Below are positions 37,231-48,858 of a stretch of DNA of 64,000 nucleotides, piece by piece. The notes beneath the pieces are model-generated. The model did not search any database, had not been told where the DNA came from, and saw only the letters and a program-made list of their open reading frames with translations. Position numbers and translations under genes: made by a program. The stretch is taken from assembly GCA_030407005.1 (NCBI GenBank), contig JAUDYN010000003.1, positions 4,030,001 to 4,094,000 of the forward strand, read 5' to 3'. Every line of letters begins with the position of its first letter. The first letter of the stretch is position 1. Source of the stretch: Desarmillaria ectypa. Its lineage: Eukaryota; Basidiomycota; Agaricomycetes; Agaricales; Physalacriaceae.

Positions 37231-38390
37231 GTCAGCTACCACTTTTTTCAGTAAAACTGAAGAATTTAAGACAGAAACAGACTTGTGGGGTATTTCGGAA
37301 TAATTATAGATATACTTTTTGTAGTAATTCAGCCAAGAGCCAAAAATAGCTCATGGTCACGACTTGAGGCCACGTGGCACATGTTCTTTCTCACCACCAC
37401 GATTTGAATCTGAGAATCCTCAGGAAAAATCTCTTCATTCTTCGGGAAAATAGACTTGCAGTGACTGCTATCATCATCTATCCTTAGAAATGTGGTCCCC
37501 TCAGGATTTTGGAGTTGGTACATCATTTTGCTCTATGCAGGCTTCGGGCTCAGAAGGAGGGAGTTTGAGCGCTTGAACGTCAGCGTAAGTCTCCTTCTTT
37601 CTGATCAATGCATGGCGCGTATTCATATAGCGGCCCTCTTTTATTCACAATAGAATGGCCGACGATACTTATTATCTGTGTCAACCGTGCTTCGACGTGC
37701 ACCTCTCCCGGATCCTGGACATCGTCGATATTAGACTGCGACGCAAGGATCTATTTTACCTTTCAACCACAGGTGAAAGATATAATGAACGACCAACCCC
37801 TTCGATATGGATGATAGACTATGTTTCTGGTATTGAATAACTGAGAGTATAAGGTTATGTTCGAAAAATAAACTAATGAGGTGGTAAGACTTCACACGTT
37901 CGACTACAGGCTTTATATACTGTCTGACTATCCCATTTTCAGGTCTCTTGTGGCCTACGCGCCCTCGGCTTTCTGGCTTACGCGTCGTCCTTGCCCCGAC
38001 ACGTGTCATGTTCCGAGGCTTGCACGTACTACTTGCCGTGTCTTGGCATGCCGTTCTAGGATACGCATTCTAATCTCTTTTCTAGCCTCTTCGAATTTCT
38101 GTATGTTTTCCATCGGTCCGGCTTTCCCGCACATGGAATCTAAATAATGATTTGTTGCAGACACGAGGCACTCATTCATACATCGTCAACATCGATCAAA
38201 CGATGAGCAGCATGCGCCACTTTTGCCGTCTTGACATCGGGTATACGCAATACCGTAGAGGGTGGGCCTCACTCTGTCACCATATTGCGAATCCGACGCA
38301 CGTGACTGGTCGCGAAGTTATGTCGCAATTTCGAGGCGATATCGCAATTTCGACGGAATAATCCTCTGGCTTACTTTGCCTACGACATCC
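37231..38390. other. Intergenic stretch, no supported gene
   Basis: Two short frames (minus 37329-37526 and plus 37655-37840) look protein-like but match no family I know and could not be extended. The right end should hold the promoter of the F-box-type gene. Confidence 0.35.
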
Positions 38391-39227
38391 ATGTCACTCC
38401 TCTCCTGTCCCAACGAGCTCTTATTCTTGATATGCCAGCTGGCATGCAGTGACGGCGGACAAACTTTTCTCGTCCTACGTCAAGTTTCGAAATATTTTTG
38501 CGATATCACGCTGCCTTTACGATTCACTTCGATATCTCTCTCTTCCGGCACACAATTCACACGTCTGAATCGGGAACTACCTCTACTACCTCCCACACAT
38601 AACGTTCGCCATCTCTTCATATCTCAAACGCCCAAAAATCCCTCGGACTACATCTCGCTCCTGCAAATCACATCATGCACCCTCGAGACATTATCCTTGT
38701 ACATGTCCAATGGTCCAGTATCTACGTCACTTATCGCCAGCGTATATCGCGTCTCATTTCCCAAACTTCGCGATCTCACGATAAGCGGGTTTTACTCGTA
38801 CCCTTTAGCGGCGAAGATGCCCCAGCTTCGTCGTGTCCACTTCGTCGGTAACAGGAACCCTCTAGGGCTTCTTGACATAGGCTTTGATGTCCTCTTTCCT
38901 TCCTTGACACATCTACGAATATCCGGCATCTCCAGCGCTCCAGCGTTTGCTGAGGAGCTGCAGATGATTTTGCAAAGCGACCCATCAGTGCTGCCGCAGA
39001 CCCTCCGCCATGTTATCGTGCAGCTTGGTCCCGTCGTTCCGCGAGCAGAGATGGCTGATAAAAAGATGGCGAAAGTGTTCAGGGAGTTGGTGACCCCGTG
39101 CGATGATAACACGCGTACGAAATTCATTCTGCGTGAAGATAGAATGGATCAGCGAGCCTTCTCGAAGGAGAAAACTCGAGAGATGTGGATGGAAAGTATA
39201 TTAGGCCGGGAAGGATGGTGGGCTTGA
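38391..39227 (+). CDS. F-box-type leucine-rich protein
   Basis: Single-exon gene of 278 residues. The start chosen is MSLLSCPNELLFLICQLAC, which begins an F-box-like helix and is followed by LVLRQVSKYFCDITLPLRF. The reading frame stays open for 43 codons upstream, but that part is unlike a domain. Leucine-rich segments follow: HNVRHLFISQTP, TCTLETLSLYMSN, FPKLRDLTISGFYS, MPQLRRVHFVGN and FPSLTHLRISGIS, spaced at about 25 residues as in LRR tails. The protein ends with a charged helix. This is a different subfamily from the 6.8 and 27 kb F-box genes. A ubiquitin-ligase adaptor role is inferred from the fold alone. Confidence 0.7.
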   Translation: MSLLSCPNELLFLICQLACSDGGQTFLVLRQVSKYFCDITLPLRFTSISLSSGTQFTRLNRELPLLPPTHNVRHLFISQTPKNPSDYISLLQITSCTLETLSLYMSNGPVSTSLIASVYRVSFPKLRDLTISGFYSYPLAAKMPQLRRVHFVGNRNPLGLLDIGFDVLFPSLTHLRISGISSAPAFAEELQMILQSDPSVLPQTLRHVIVQLGPVVPRAEMADKKMAKVFRELVTPCDDNTRTKFILREDRMDQRAFSKEKTREMWMESILGREGWWA

Positions 39228-40025
39228 TAAGCATGTGGTTCAGCGCTTTGCTTTCGGTTCGCTCGTTTTCGTGGATACCCTTTTTCTTGTGCTGAATAGA
39301 CGTGACAGAATGATAAATTCCGGCATTCTCACGTCGTACCGTGTGTTTACTCTGCAGACTCGTAATGTAATGCATACAAACTTTTCGTCAGAAGTCTGTA
39401 TACGTACCTCATGACATTGAGCGCTGGGCTGTCATGTATTGCCATCGCAACGAGGTTCACAATTTTTCGGTACGGTGTGCACTGGTCATTGGCAGCATTT
39501 GTATCATGTCAGTGGCGTGTAGGCAATGCTTATGCGGTACTCAAGGACCTATTATGACGTGATATCAATGCCTCTGATTGCGCATCGATGTCCACCCACC
39601 CATTCATTTCATGCACGATATTTATGGGTTCAACAAGACGACATGCTCCAGCAGAACTTTCCTTGTACGTAGCGAAGCTTGACTAACTCTTTAACTTCGG
39701 GTCCAAAATAATGCCGTGTTCTTTGCAAATTGCTTAACCTTTCCGGTCGTCCAGGCGAGGGGAATCTTCTCCCCGAAACTTGAATGTTACGAACCAGCCT
39801 CGACGCTCAACTGCAAATGGTAGTATTTCATAGCATTAGCTGATCGTGGAGCATTTTTTGATAGGCCACTTGTCAACTAGGGTATTGGGAAATTCAGACA
39901 GCCCCCGCAACCGAGACTGTACATAAGGCTTGGGATCGAGGAGCAACTACGGTATCCCTTCTGCCTCCCAGGCTTTGCATCATACATTCTTTTTTCACTA
40001 CATTCATTAATCTACAGACTTTACA
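39228..40025. other. Promoter-side intergenic region of the GH16 gene
   Basis: No coding feature. A pyrimidine-rich leader with TTTTTTCACTACATTC lies just before the GH16 start, as is common at fungal transcription starts. Confidence 0.4.
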
Positions 40026-41402
40026 ATGCGCGTTACTTCTGCATTCGCTGCCATCTCGCTAGCAGGCGCCGCGTATGCAACGCTGGGCGGATCTCACACA
40101 TTTGGTCACCGACATCACCACAAACGGACAGGAGGAACGTCGAGTGATGGATGGAAGATGTACAAGTATCTCACGGGAGATAACCTCATCGATTTTTTCA
40201 ACTTGTGCAGTACCAGCTCCTAGTGTCCTTCTGATCCCTTCTGACGTGGATTTAGTGACGAAAAGGCATCTGACAACCAGGGCTGTGCCAACTATGTCGA
40301 TGGAAAGAGCAGTGGGCTGGTGTACACCCAATCTGATGGGAAAGTCCGGATTGGTGTTGACCAAGCGGAAGACGTCTCTCTGCGAAATGCAGTTCGAATG
40401 TCGTCGAAAGAGACGTTCAATCCGTCTCAGAACCTGTTATTTATAATCGACGTTCACCAGATGCCTAGTATGTGTGGTGTCTGGCCAGCCATTTGGGTAT
40501 GTCTAGTCCATTTCTCTGTTTACTTGATACTTATAATTATTCATCTATAGTTCACGGGCAGCGGGACATGGCCTGAAACTGGTAAGCGGCGGTCTTTTGA
40601 ACTTGCTTGAGGCCCTTATGAATTCTTCGTGCTCTAGGCGAGATCGACCTGATCGAGGGCGTGAACTCGTACAGTCAAAACACGATGTCCGTTCACAGCG
40701 GTGACGGTTGCTGGATGGACGAGAATAACGTCCACGGGGCAAAGCTGAACGTCGATCCCTCGAAGGGTGGCACCAACTGCAACGGAAACGCCAACTACCA
40801 GTCTTGCGGTGTCTCTGTCGACAGTAAGACCAGTTTCGGCAAGGCTGCGAATGACGCCAATGGAGCTAGCTATGCACTCGAGCTCACCACGGATGGTATC
40901 AAGATGTGGTGGTGGAACACCGACCATGGTCCAGTGGGTCCGTCGTGCTTTTCTCCTCCCTGGGTTGCCATCAGGTTGGGCTTATGACTTTTCACGTAGA
41001 CGTCAACTATGGCCTACCGACCCCAAGCTCTTGGGGCAATCCTACCCTCCAAATTGACTCCTCGACTTGCAGCACGTCTGATCACTTTAAGGATTTGATG
41101 CTTATCATCAACACCAACCTGGGCGGTAAGCTTGTTTGGCATGACGAGCATCCAATGTACTGATTCAGATCCATAGGGTTCTTTACGACTGGTGTTTGGG
41201 ATGTCAACGAAGCCGGCGGTCAAGACAAATGTTGCCAGGACGTCACTGGCTTCTCCGACGCTCGAAGCTATGTCTTGTCGCAGGGCTCCGAATTTGGAGA
41301 TGCTGCCGCTTGGGTGAGAGCTCATATTTCTCTTTTGTTGACCCGTGTGCTTAGCGTGGCAAATAGGTTTTGAACGGTATCTACATCTTTAAGAAGCAAT
41401 AG
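40026..41402 (+). CDS. GH16 family beta-glucanase, secreted (laminarinase-like)
   Basis: Seven exons (40026-40204, 40256-40496, 40551-40581, 40638-40933, 40975-41125, 41177-41313, 41367-41402) splice to 356 residues. Residues 1-18 (MRVTSAFAAISLAGAAYA) look like a signal peptide, and a His-rich stretch follows. The catalytic motif of glycoside hydrolase family 16, EIDLIE within GEIDLIEGVN, is complete; its first Glu is the nucleophile and its second the acid/base. WPAIWFTGSGTWPETG precedes it, and the usual VDGKSSGLVYTQSDGKVRIG and FTTGVWDVNEAGG segments are present. Related basidiomycete enzymes cleave beta-1,3/1,4- or 1,3/1,6-glucans outside the cell. The gene looks intact. The stretch around the exon 4/5 junction (MTFHVDVNYG) is the least family-like. 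A damaged partial copy of its 3' half lies at 51.3 kb. Confidence 0.88.
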
Positions 41403-41759
41403 GTAGCTGGCTCCCCCACCCTTTTTTCTCTCTTGGTTCTCGCGTTTCTGGAGAGATGTGATCGATCGTTGACATGATACCCGGACCTTCGTATTCATAG
41501 TTCGTCTGCTTGCAGCGCTGTTGAACGATAGAACTTTCGCTCGGTTCTTCAGACAGATACCGCTGACGTAATCTGTACGGCAAATAGTTTCGTATTCCTT
41601 GAGTGAAATGTATGGGACTAGAGTCATTTATTAACCCACAATCCGCTGTTATTATCGACCTTTTTTGATAGTCAACATGAGTTTGAGATGGCCGCCCTAG
41701 ACACCGGCAGTCTATCGAAGGTCAATTCGACTGAGTGAATAAGGCCTAAGTATATACAG

Positions 41760-42632
41760 TTGTTGACGACGAAGCCATGTTTTGATCTCGCACAACCAGA
41801 ACAAATCGGCAAGACGCAGGAAGTGCTAGAGGCACTGTTGAACGAGGAAATGCGCATCAAAAGTATGATCGCAACTTGCGAGACAATCGTTCGGCCCATT
41901 CGTAGGATTCCAGAAAATACCGTCCGTGAAATCTTCTTGACGTGATTGGATAATGAAGAGGAGGGAAAGGGGATACGTTGAGTGGGAAGTTTACACCGTT
42001 GGTTATTATCCAGATTAGCAGAGGATTGCGCTGTCGATATCCCAGATTTGGTCTTCTACTAGGCTGGATTTTTATCAATATCCCCACGAGATGGTACGCT
42101 AATATCTCCTGCAGACGTATCTTCTACAGTCTGCGACGCACGACATTACCCTCTCTACGCAAAAGCCATCTCATACTTGTTCTTCTCTTGTGAGCCCCAC
42201 GGATCATTCCCTATGATTTACTACACGTCTTCTCCGCCACCAGAGGCTCCCTTCATCGTTTGAATTGTCCTTCCGTAGAGTCCATCGGCCACGTTCCTGA
42301 ATTACCGTGAAGCCTATATTTGACGCCTTCGAGTACGCTCCGCTGCTTCATTTGCTTCTCTCTAAAAGGAGCGTACGGAGGCGTCAAACGGATAAGCTTA
42401 CCATGGTCCCAGCTCATCGAGTACAGTGGAGAGCAGCTATGGTGATATTTTGAAGCTCGCGCCGGATGTGGACAGCGCTTCCCTACGATGTAACGAGGAC
42501 TCGGAATTCGAAAGGATGATCCCTTCTTCATCTCATGTGCATGAAGCTGAAGGGGTTCCGGGTCTGCCTATCCCTCTAGAAGGGAGGTATTATCCATCTT
42601 CTTTCGCGTATGTAATTTCCTGGGGTCGCTGA
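41760..42632 (+). pseudogene. F-box protein relic
   Basis: The frame begins in the coiled helix (EQIGKTQEVLEALLNEEMRI) and reads IVRPIRRIPENTVREIFLT, then stops at TGA. Downstream in other frames I find IQISRGLRCRYPRFGL-type sequence, a WIFINIPTRWY piece, SPADVSSTVCDARHYPLYAK, and a leucine-poor remnant to about 42.6 kb. Frame changes and stops without fitting introns show decay. It is a paralogue of the relic at 22.1 kb, sharing RPIRRIPE and VREIFLT. The second copy of this neighbourhood at 51-52 kb lacks this segment entirely. Confidence 0.6.
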
Positions 42633-43220
42633 GTATAGCATATGCGCATCCGTTCATTGGGGTTCCTCCTTTCTACGCAGCTCGATAGCAGGCAGTTTGA
42701 AGTCCCTCTCCATCGATGCACCATTCCTCATTTCTGAAGAAGCGCATGTTGATTTAATCAGTCTTCTCAAAACAACGACATCGCTTCCTGCTTCTCAATG
42801 ACAGTATTTGCCAACACTAAGAATAATGTACTACTTCACGAGCTTAAAATGAATATCGATCTCGATGTCGTTCCCAAACTCACCTCGTTGGCTATCCGGT
42901 TCATAGATGCGGGACCGTATTTGTCGCCTTCTTTCGCTGACATAGTGCAGTCTCGGGGGGCATGCTGCACCCAGTCGTGCAGCATTGCAGATACTTCGTC
43001 TATCGATACTCTTTGTCATGCCAACGTGGCTGGCACTGGCTGCGCGTTGGATGTGCGACGAAGGCTTTGTCATATATGGGGTAGAGTAGTAGCGGTCTCA
43101 CGTGCAATTTGAGGATATCTACAGTAAAAGATTAAAGAATGTATTTGTAGTAAGTTATTCAGAGTATGCAACGACAATCAGTATCAAGTAGTAGACATCA
43201 AAAACCAGGAGTGTAATGCT
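42633..43220. other. Non-coding stretch after the F-box relic
   Basis: May still contain fragments of the F-box relic's leucine-rich tail (for example around 42780-42910), but no frame is convincing. Confidence 0.35.
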
Positions 43221-44466
43221 CTATGATAATGTATCGTTGCTTTTATCGCTAATAGTGGCGCCTGGTAACGCTTCTCTGGATTTAAATGACGTCGTTTGCA
43301 TTGGAGTACGGGCAGCACGTAAGTGAGCCGGAGATCCTCGTGTTATCACCGATCGTCGCGGGTCCTCTGGACGAGTCTGTCCCAAGGCAACTCTAGCCAC
43401 AATGAGCGTCGGAGCAATTCCCTTTAAGCGCATCAACTTTGGGAAGCAAGCAAAGAGACGAAATGAACCTACGGTGACAGATGAAAGCATCACTTGCGGA
43501 TATGGCGCCGTCAAATCATTGCGTACGAGATAGACGAGGAAAAGGATGAGCGTGAGTGCATACAGTGCCGACGACTCGGTGATTATTGCTATGATTCGGC
43601 AGTAGGTATATAAATTAGACCTAGGCCCCCTAGTAGGGGCCTCGGTGGTGAGCATGGGATAGAGAATTAGAGCAGTGCAGATGACCGTCGTGCTAAGGGT
43701 CATGGAGTAGTATGCTATGGCCCAGTTAGTGCCGCTAATAACGTCCTGGAATGGCTGTGTTCCAAGAGCATCGAGGTTCTGTATGATATACAAGACATTG
43801 AAGACTGCAGAGGAAGGATATCAGGGGGGAACTGTTGAAGAGCAGACAGAAACTGACTTGTTCCTCCGATGGTACAAAAGACAGGTAAAATTATCATCCG
43901 CCATTTGTGGTCCCAGAAGGTCCAACACCGCCAGATCTGATGTTTGAATTCAGTATAGGTTTAAATAGCTACTGAGGGTGTCGTACCATGATACAGTCAG
44001 CTATCAGTATGTTAATACTCAATGTTACAGAGTATGTAGCTCGAGCGGGGAGGGTATTGCGGGATGCGAAGGCCATGTACACGTACAAGTGTTCCGGGCC
44101 GTGGATAACGAATGCGGATCGTACCAGTTTCCAGCGGAAGGCGAGATGCACCGTTGCTAGGGTATACATGAGAAAGAGGACCGCGAGGAGGAAGTTGCGG
44201 TGGGCGCGCTTTTGAGTACTGTGTTTGGAGACTTGTGCAAGCGATAAGTTCAGGGCTAAACAAGGAATAGACGGATACTCACAAAGTTTGGTCAAGGCGA
44301 CGGTAAAAACGAAAGTATACATCCCTATGGCCCACGAGTGAGGTAGGCGTAATCACAAAAATAAATCGAGCCTACCATGAGTAAAAGACTCGACGAATGT
44401 CGCGTTGAGATATTCGTCGCAGACCCTGCGCATGAAATCTGGAGACAGTCCGTTAGTATCCGACAT
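43221..44466 (-). CDS. Multi-pass membrane protein of an Agaricomycete-expanded family
   Basis: Five exons (44376-44466, 44283-44324, 43987-44231, 43858-43936, 43221-43804) give 346 residues in frame. The start is MSDTNGLSPDFMRRVCDEYL. Helices follow: TFVESFTHGMYTFVFTVALT, FLLAVLFLMYTLATVHLAFR, YSVTLSINILIADCIMIWRC, WRMIILPVFCTIGGTIFNVL, TNWAIAYYSMTLSTTVICTA, SSALYALTLILFLVYLV, and the last helix with GIAPTLIVARVALGQTR. The GIAPTLIVARVALG motif and the IWRCW motif are typical of a seven-helix family with many copies in mushroom genomes and no assigned ligand or function. A 42-nt, frame-neutral piece (about 43438-43479) just before the last helix could be an intron or coding. A partial, eroded copy lies at 51.7-52.3 kb. 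Confidence 0.75.
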
Positions 44467-45498
44467 GGATGATGGTCAATGATACTGGGTGGGTTGGAAG
44501 CCAGAATAAATACCTTTCGTTGACTTTGAATGCCGTACGAGAAATGGAAAGCATTTCGTTCTGGTTCTTCTCCCGGTAGCGATGGTCCGGTGTGACGAGA
44601 GCTGGATGATGGATCCCTCTTAAGGAAAAGCATTGGATCCCATTTTGGGCTCGAACATTATTTCACAGATAACAGCATGTAATTGGGGGGCGTTGAGAGT
44701 GCTTGCCGAATTCATACACGCTCTGGTACCTCCAAGTCCTTGGCATTCAACAGCAGTGAATTCAAGCATGGGGGGAACTGCGGGACCTAATAGAGTCGCG
44801 TTTTGAAGATGTACATGATCAGAATACAGTTTACGCAAGCTAGAAGGACCGAGGAAAGGACTTGTGATGGTGGGCTGCCCAGTGCCGCGGCAAATGTACG
44901 AGCCCGAACTATGTGACTTGGTGAAAAAATTTCTGATGGGCCGATCCCCGGTCACCTCCATCGACTTCCAACAACAGTCGACTCCCAACTATTGGTCGTA
45001 TAGGATCCAGAATAACAAGGGCATCCAGAGGCGTCTCTATCTTGTGCTCAGTTGGGAAGATAGAAATTCACAAACTCAGAGCATGAAACTGTGGCTGGGA
45101 GGTAGCGACACGATAGGAAGACATTGCAACGGCGGTGGACCAGTTAGGGTTGCACATTGAATTATGACAGATTGCAGCAAAGATGAAACTTGACAGTAAA
45201 ACTACAAAAACCGAGAAACATCGCCGCGCCCAAGAGGAAGAGGAAGATGGAGAGAAGTTACCGAGTAAGCTCCAACCATGGGACGGGAAAGCGAACCAAT
45301 TCACGGGTCATAATAGGAAACCCAAAAAGGCAGACACCCCTAAAAGCGAAAGAAACAGTGCCAAATCCACGAATAGCCCCAATGTTTGATTCCCGTACAG
45401 TGACTGATGATTGTGGGTCGGTGTTATGGATCTCGCGTATCCGTAAACTCGGTGCATGAGTCAACGCATGCCTACACTCGGCCTTCTCGGTCCTAGCA

Positions 45499-45935
45499 GT
45501 GACTCACACATAATTTTCTCTTACTTTCTCTATTCTTCTTGCTCACACTAGAATATAATAGAACATTGTAGAATATTCATGACTCGAGCCTTTTAGTATA
45601 TAAATACCGTCTGTAACATTGTAAGAAAAAATCAATCTACTCATCTTCAAGTCCACTTCATTGTGTGAACTAAGCATCTGATCGGTTATGCCTAGCGCTT
45701 GCTGAACAACTCGTTGGATACGTCAAGCGCTTTCTGACACCCATACGAAGACTACGCCTAGCACTTGTCTTCACCTACAGCCCGTAATAGCTCCGCGCTC
45801 ACCGGCTGCTTCCTACACTAATTGCTTCGCACTTACTGACCCCTTTACCTCGCAAACCGGACCTCTCAGGTCTCCTCACGAACCCTTGCCGGAATCCATT
45901 CTATTCCCTAACGACATACATCTTTATAACATATC
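45499..45935 (+). mobile_element. Possible solo LTR of a retrotransposon
   Basis: The block begins TGACTCACACA. It has runs such as AGAATATAATAGAAC and TAGAATATTC, then a TATA box (GTATATAAATACC at about 45597) followed by a short leader. This resembles the U3/R layout of fungal Copia-type LTRs. There is no second LTR, no retroviral-type frame nearby and no proven target duplication, so the call rests on promoter-like layout and composition only. Confidence 0.3.
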
Positions 45936-46015
45936 CTACCATCCCTTGTCGCCCCTCACTCTCATATCCTGATTTCGGCAGATTCCTAACAGTCGGTCTA
46001 AGAAGAAATTAAATT

Positions 46016-46070
46016 TTAAAAAAAGAAAAAGGGAGAAAAAGGGAGAAAAAGAAAGGAGAAAAGAGGAAAG
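46016..46070 (+). repeat. Purine-rich low-complexity tract
   Basis: About 55 nt of almost pure A and G with a GGGAGAAAAA unit repeated twice and similar variants around it. Confidence 0.7.
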
Positions 46071-46537
46071 TTTCACGATACTAACTGGTATATTCCAAAA
46101 TGATTATCGAGTTGTTGTGAACGCAAAAGTCAAAGAGGATGGCACGGAATGCAGCTTTTGATGCCCGAGGTACAGCCACTATTAAACAGATCCATTTAAT
46201 GTATTCCGTTCCTTGTGCTGAAAAATTTAATTCAGACTCAATTCATATTAATTCAATGTACATTAAAAATTTTCGAGCCCTCCGGGGGACGTAGTAAAAT
46301 TTCAGTATTTTGTGAATGGTAGCGCTACTGACCGGAGTTCGGATTTCCATCCAAATGCGGTCACTTGCCGTGGTGTTTTATCGTCGACCAGTGAGAGCAT
46401 TGAGAGCTCCCGCCGTCGATATTCTGACTCGTAATTTGTCGATATACAGCATTCGGCTATTTTACACTCGCATCCAGTCAATGGAATGACAAGGCAAAAA
46501 ATTAAAGCTGAGATAAATCATCACTCCAATACACAAT

Positions 46538-48604
46538 TCACGTAGAGAACAATTCTGTGTGAAGTGCGACCCCACCCAACTCACCACTCCTCGTCATCCC
46601 AAGCCTCGCAACAGCATTCGACGCCTCCCTGATCAGACTCTCAGGCCCACACACACACACCCCAACGCCCCTCCCCAGACCTACCCAGCGCAATTTCTTC
46701 TCCTCATCATCAGGCGGAGGAGGCGTAAGCAAATCTCCGAGCACCTTCCCAAAGCCCGGCCGCTCGTAGATCACGTCCGAGTTGGGGATAGGCGGTACCG
46801 CATCGGGGTTACACAAACAGGTAACGTATATCGAGACGTGCACGTCCAGCATCGAACCAGGTCGTGCGGCAGCGGCGTTCGTGATTTCCATGAGCATAGA
46901 CGCGAACCAATCGATGGAGCCTGAGGACGGGGTATAGTAAGAAAACAACGAACTAGAGAGGGAGAATGAAGGACCTACGGAAAGATCGTATACACCAAAC
47001 GAACTCGATCCTCTTGGTACGCTCCCCACGGGGTCGACTGAGCTTGACACACCTCCCAACGATATCATCAAGCAAAGCAATCGTGAACGTCGCCCCGCTC
47101 CCACCAGCGAATAATAATACACTCTCGTACTGTCCTAAATCAATGCTGCATCCTCCGTAGGGACCGTCAAGCATGACTTGCACAGGGACATCTGAACGAG
47201 CCTCCGCCTTCTCCCCATGCTCCAAACGCTTCCTCTTGTTCTCTTCAATCGCGTTCGTAGTAAACACATTGAGCGCCCTCGTCCAATCACCTGCTACCCT
47301 CGCTCCCAGAATAATACCTGGCGTGGAGATACACGAGACCCTACTGGGCGCCGACAAGATAGTCAGTGGGTGGGACTCGAACACGCGTCCTGAGAAAAAG
47401 ACCCGTAAGCAGACGTGCTGCCCTGCTTCCCAGCCAAAATCGCAATCCGGGATACGGATCTGAACGGGGGGAAATGAGCAGGGTGGACGAGGAAATATAG
47501 AAGAGAGTAACAACATACGAGGGTCATCTGGTTATCGACGGCAGCGACGGTAGCATCCTTGATTCGATAACGGAACAGACGCATGAGCATATCCAGCCCA
47601 TAAAACGCCAGCGGGGGGAATATCCACGGAGAAGCATACGTCGTATGGTAGCATATCGTAATGAAAAATGCCACAAACCCAAGGACACTAACATCACCAA
47701 AGGTCAACACAACCTCCCCTCTAAACCAGAGAAGAACAAGAAAACACACTGAACAACGAAAAATATCTCATAGCAGAAACTCCTCGCAGGCCTGACGCTC
47801 GTCAGCACAATCACGCACAGCACCCCAAACGCAGCGATCCCGCTCGTCTCCTTCTGTTCTCCCAAAATCTGCAAATGCCATTCTAGGTGGTTCCGGATCC
47901 ACAGGGAACCGTGGATGACAGCACCGAGGAACATGAACCGTCCAGACCAGCGGTGCACAAAGTTGAGCTTCTCGTACCCGTTCCCGGGGCCCAGGAGTAA
48001 CGAGAGCAGAGAATTCTTCGTAGCAAACAGGAAGACGACGGGGAACTGGGCGATAGCCAGGAACCCTGCCCGGTTGGGATTGTCCTTCAGCGGAGCATCG
48101 ACGACGATGCATACCAGTACAATGGCGAGGTAGGCAAGGATTACGAAGACTAATACCGTCCACGTGAGACGACTTGCACATCGATATGTGCATAAAGCTT
48201 ACTCTGTCCGACGTTCAGTGCAAGGAACGGGGGTGTCCACAACGTGACACTACCGATGGTTCTCACGATACTCTCTAGGCGCTTTGCTGCTGGTATCGAG
48301 CGAGGCGGTGTAGCTTGTTGGAGGGGCACGTATACCCCTTTGGCGCTAAAGTCTTCGCTGATGCCTTGAAACCACAGCCAAGTCCTTCTGTTGCGTACCG
48401 AGCGAACCAGGTAGGGCAGAGAGTACAGAATGGCAGCACCAACACACGACGCCCAGATTGCAGTGAACTTGCGCTGCCATTTCGGATCTTCTATGTATGA
48501 ACTTTATGATAATTTTGTCAATCGCACAAGGTGGAAACGGTATGAAGGGCGTACTTGTATTGCTGAAACTCTGCCGGGATCGTTGGGGGAGTTCCAGTGC
48601 TCAT
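46538..48604 (-). CDS. Ferric/cupric-chelate reductase (FRE family)
   Basis: Six exons (48555-48604, 48203-48501, 47750-48149, 47519-47687, 46979-47459, 46538-46920) give 593 residues with all phases fitting. Order: two or three N-terminal helices (WASCVGAAILYSLPYLV; FVILAYLAIVLVCIVV), the ferric-reductase helix block with paired haem-ligand His residues in FVHRWSGRFMFLGAVIHG and in ICYHTTYASPW, then the FAD domain with HPLTILSAP, then the NAD(P)H domain with GPYGG, LLFAGGSGATFTIALL and the C-terminal CVCGPESLI. These plasma-membrane enzymes pass electrons from NADPH through FAD and two haems to Fe(III) or Cu(II) outside the cell. The start MSTGTPPTIP and the first intron (acceptor CATAAAG) were chosen because they restore the frame. 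The upstream neighbour is a CTR copper transporter on the same strand, 254 bp away, which suggests a shared job in metal uptake. Confidence 0.9.
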
Positions 48605-48858
48605 CTTGGACGATGTTGAAGGGTTAGCAGAGCCAATGCGTGGGAGACTAACTTGATGAGCACAATCACATTCAAAGAAGGAAGTGTCCGACACTCGGAC
48701 CGCAGTGCAAAAAGTTTTTTTCGTTCATATTGGTCTTTGTTTGGCATCAGCGTCAGAATCTGTCTAACCTGAATCGATCAATCAATCTGTTTCTCCAAAA
48801 AAAAAGAGTTGATAATTCATACAGCAGACTAACAAAGACAAAGCATAAAAGTGTCGCA

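Larger units (their letters stand above)
44467..46537. other. Intergenic stretch with possible solo LTR and purine-rich tract
   Basis: Short frames near 44620-45460 on both strands show no family motif; a Lys/Glu-rich one at 45190-45390 is low complexity. The possible LTR and the purine tract are listed separately. The stretch from 46080 to 46537 is AT-rich with nothing recognised. Confidence 0.4.
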
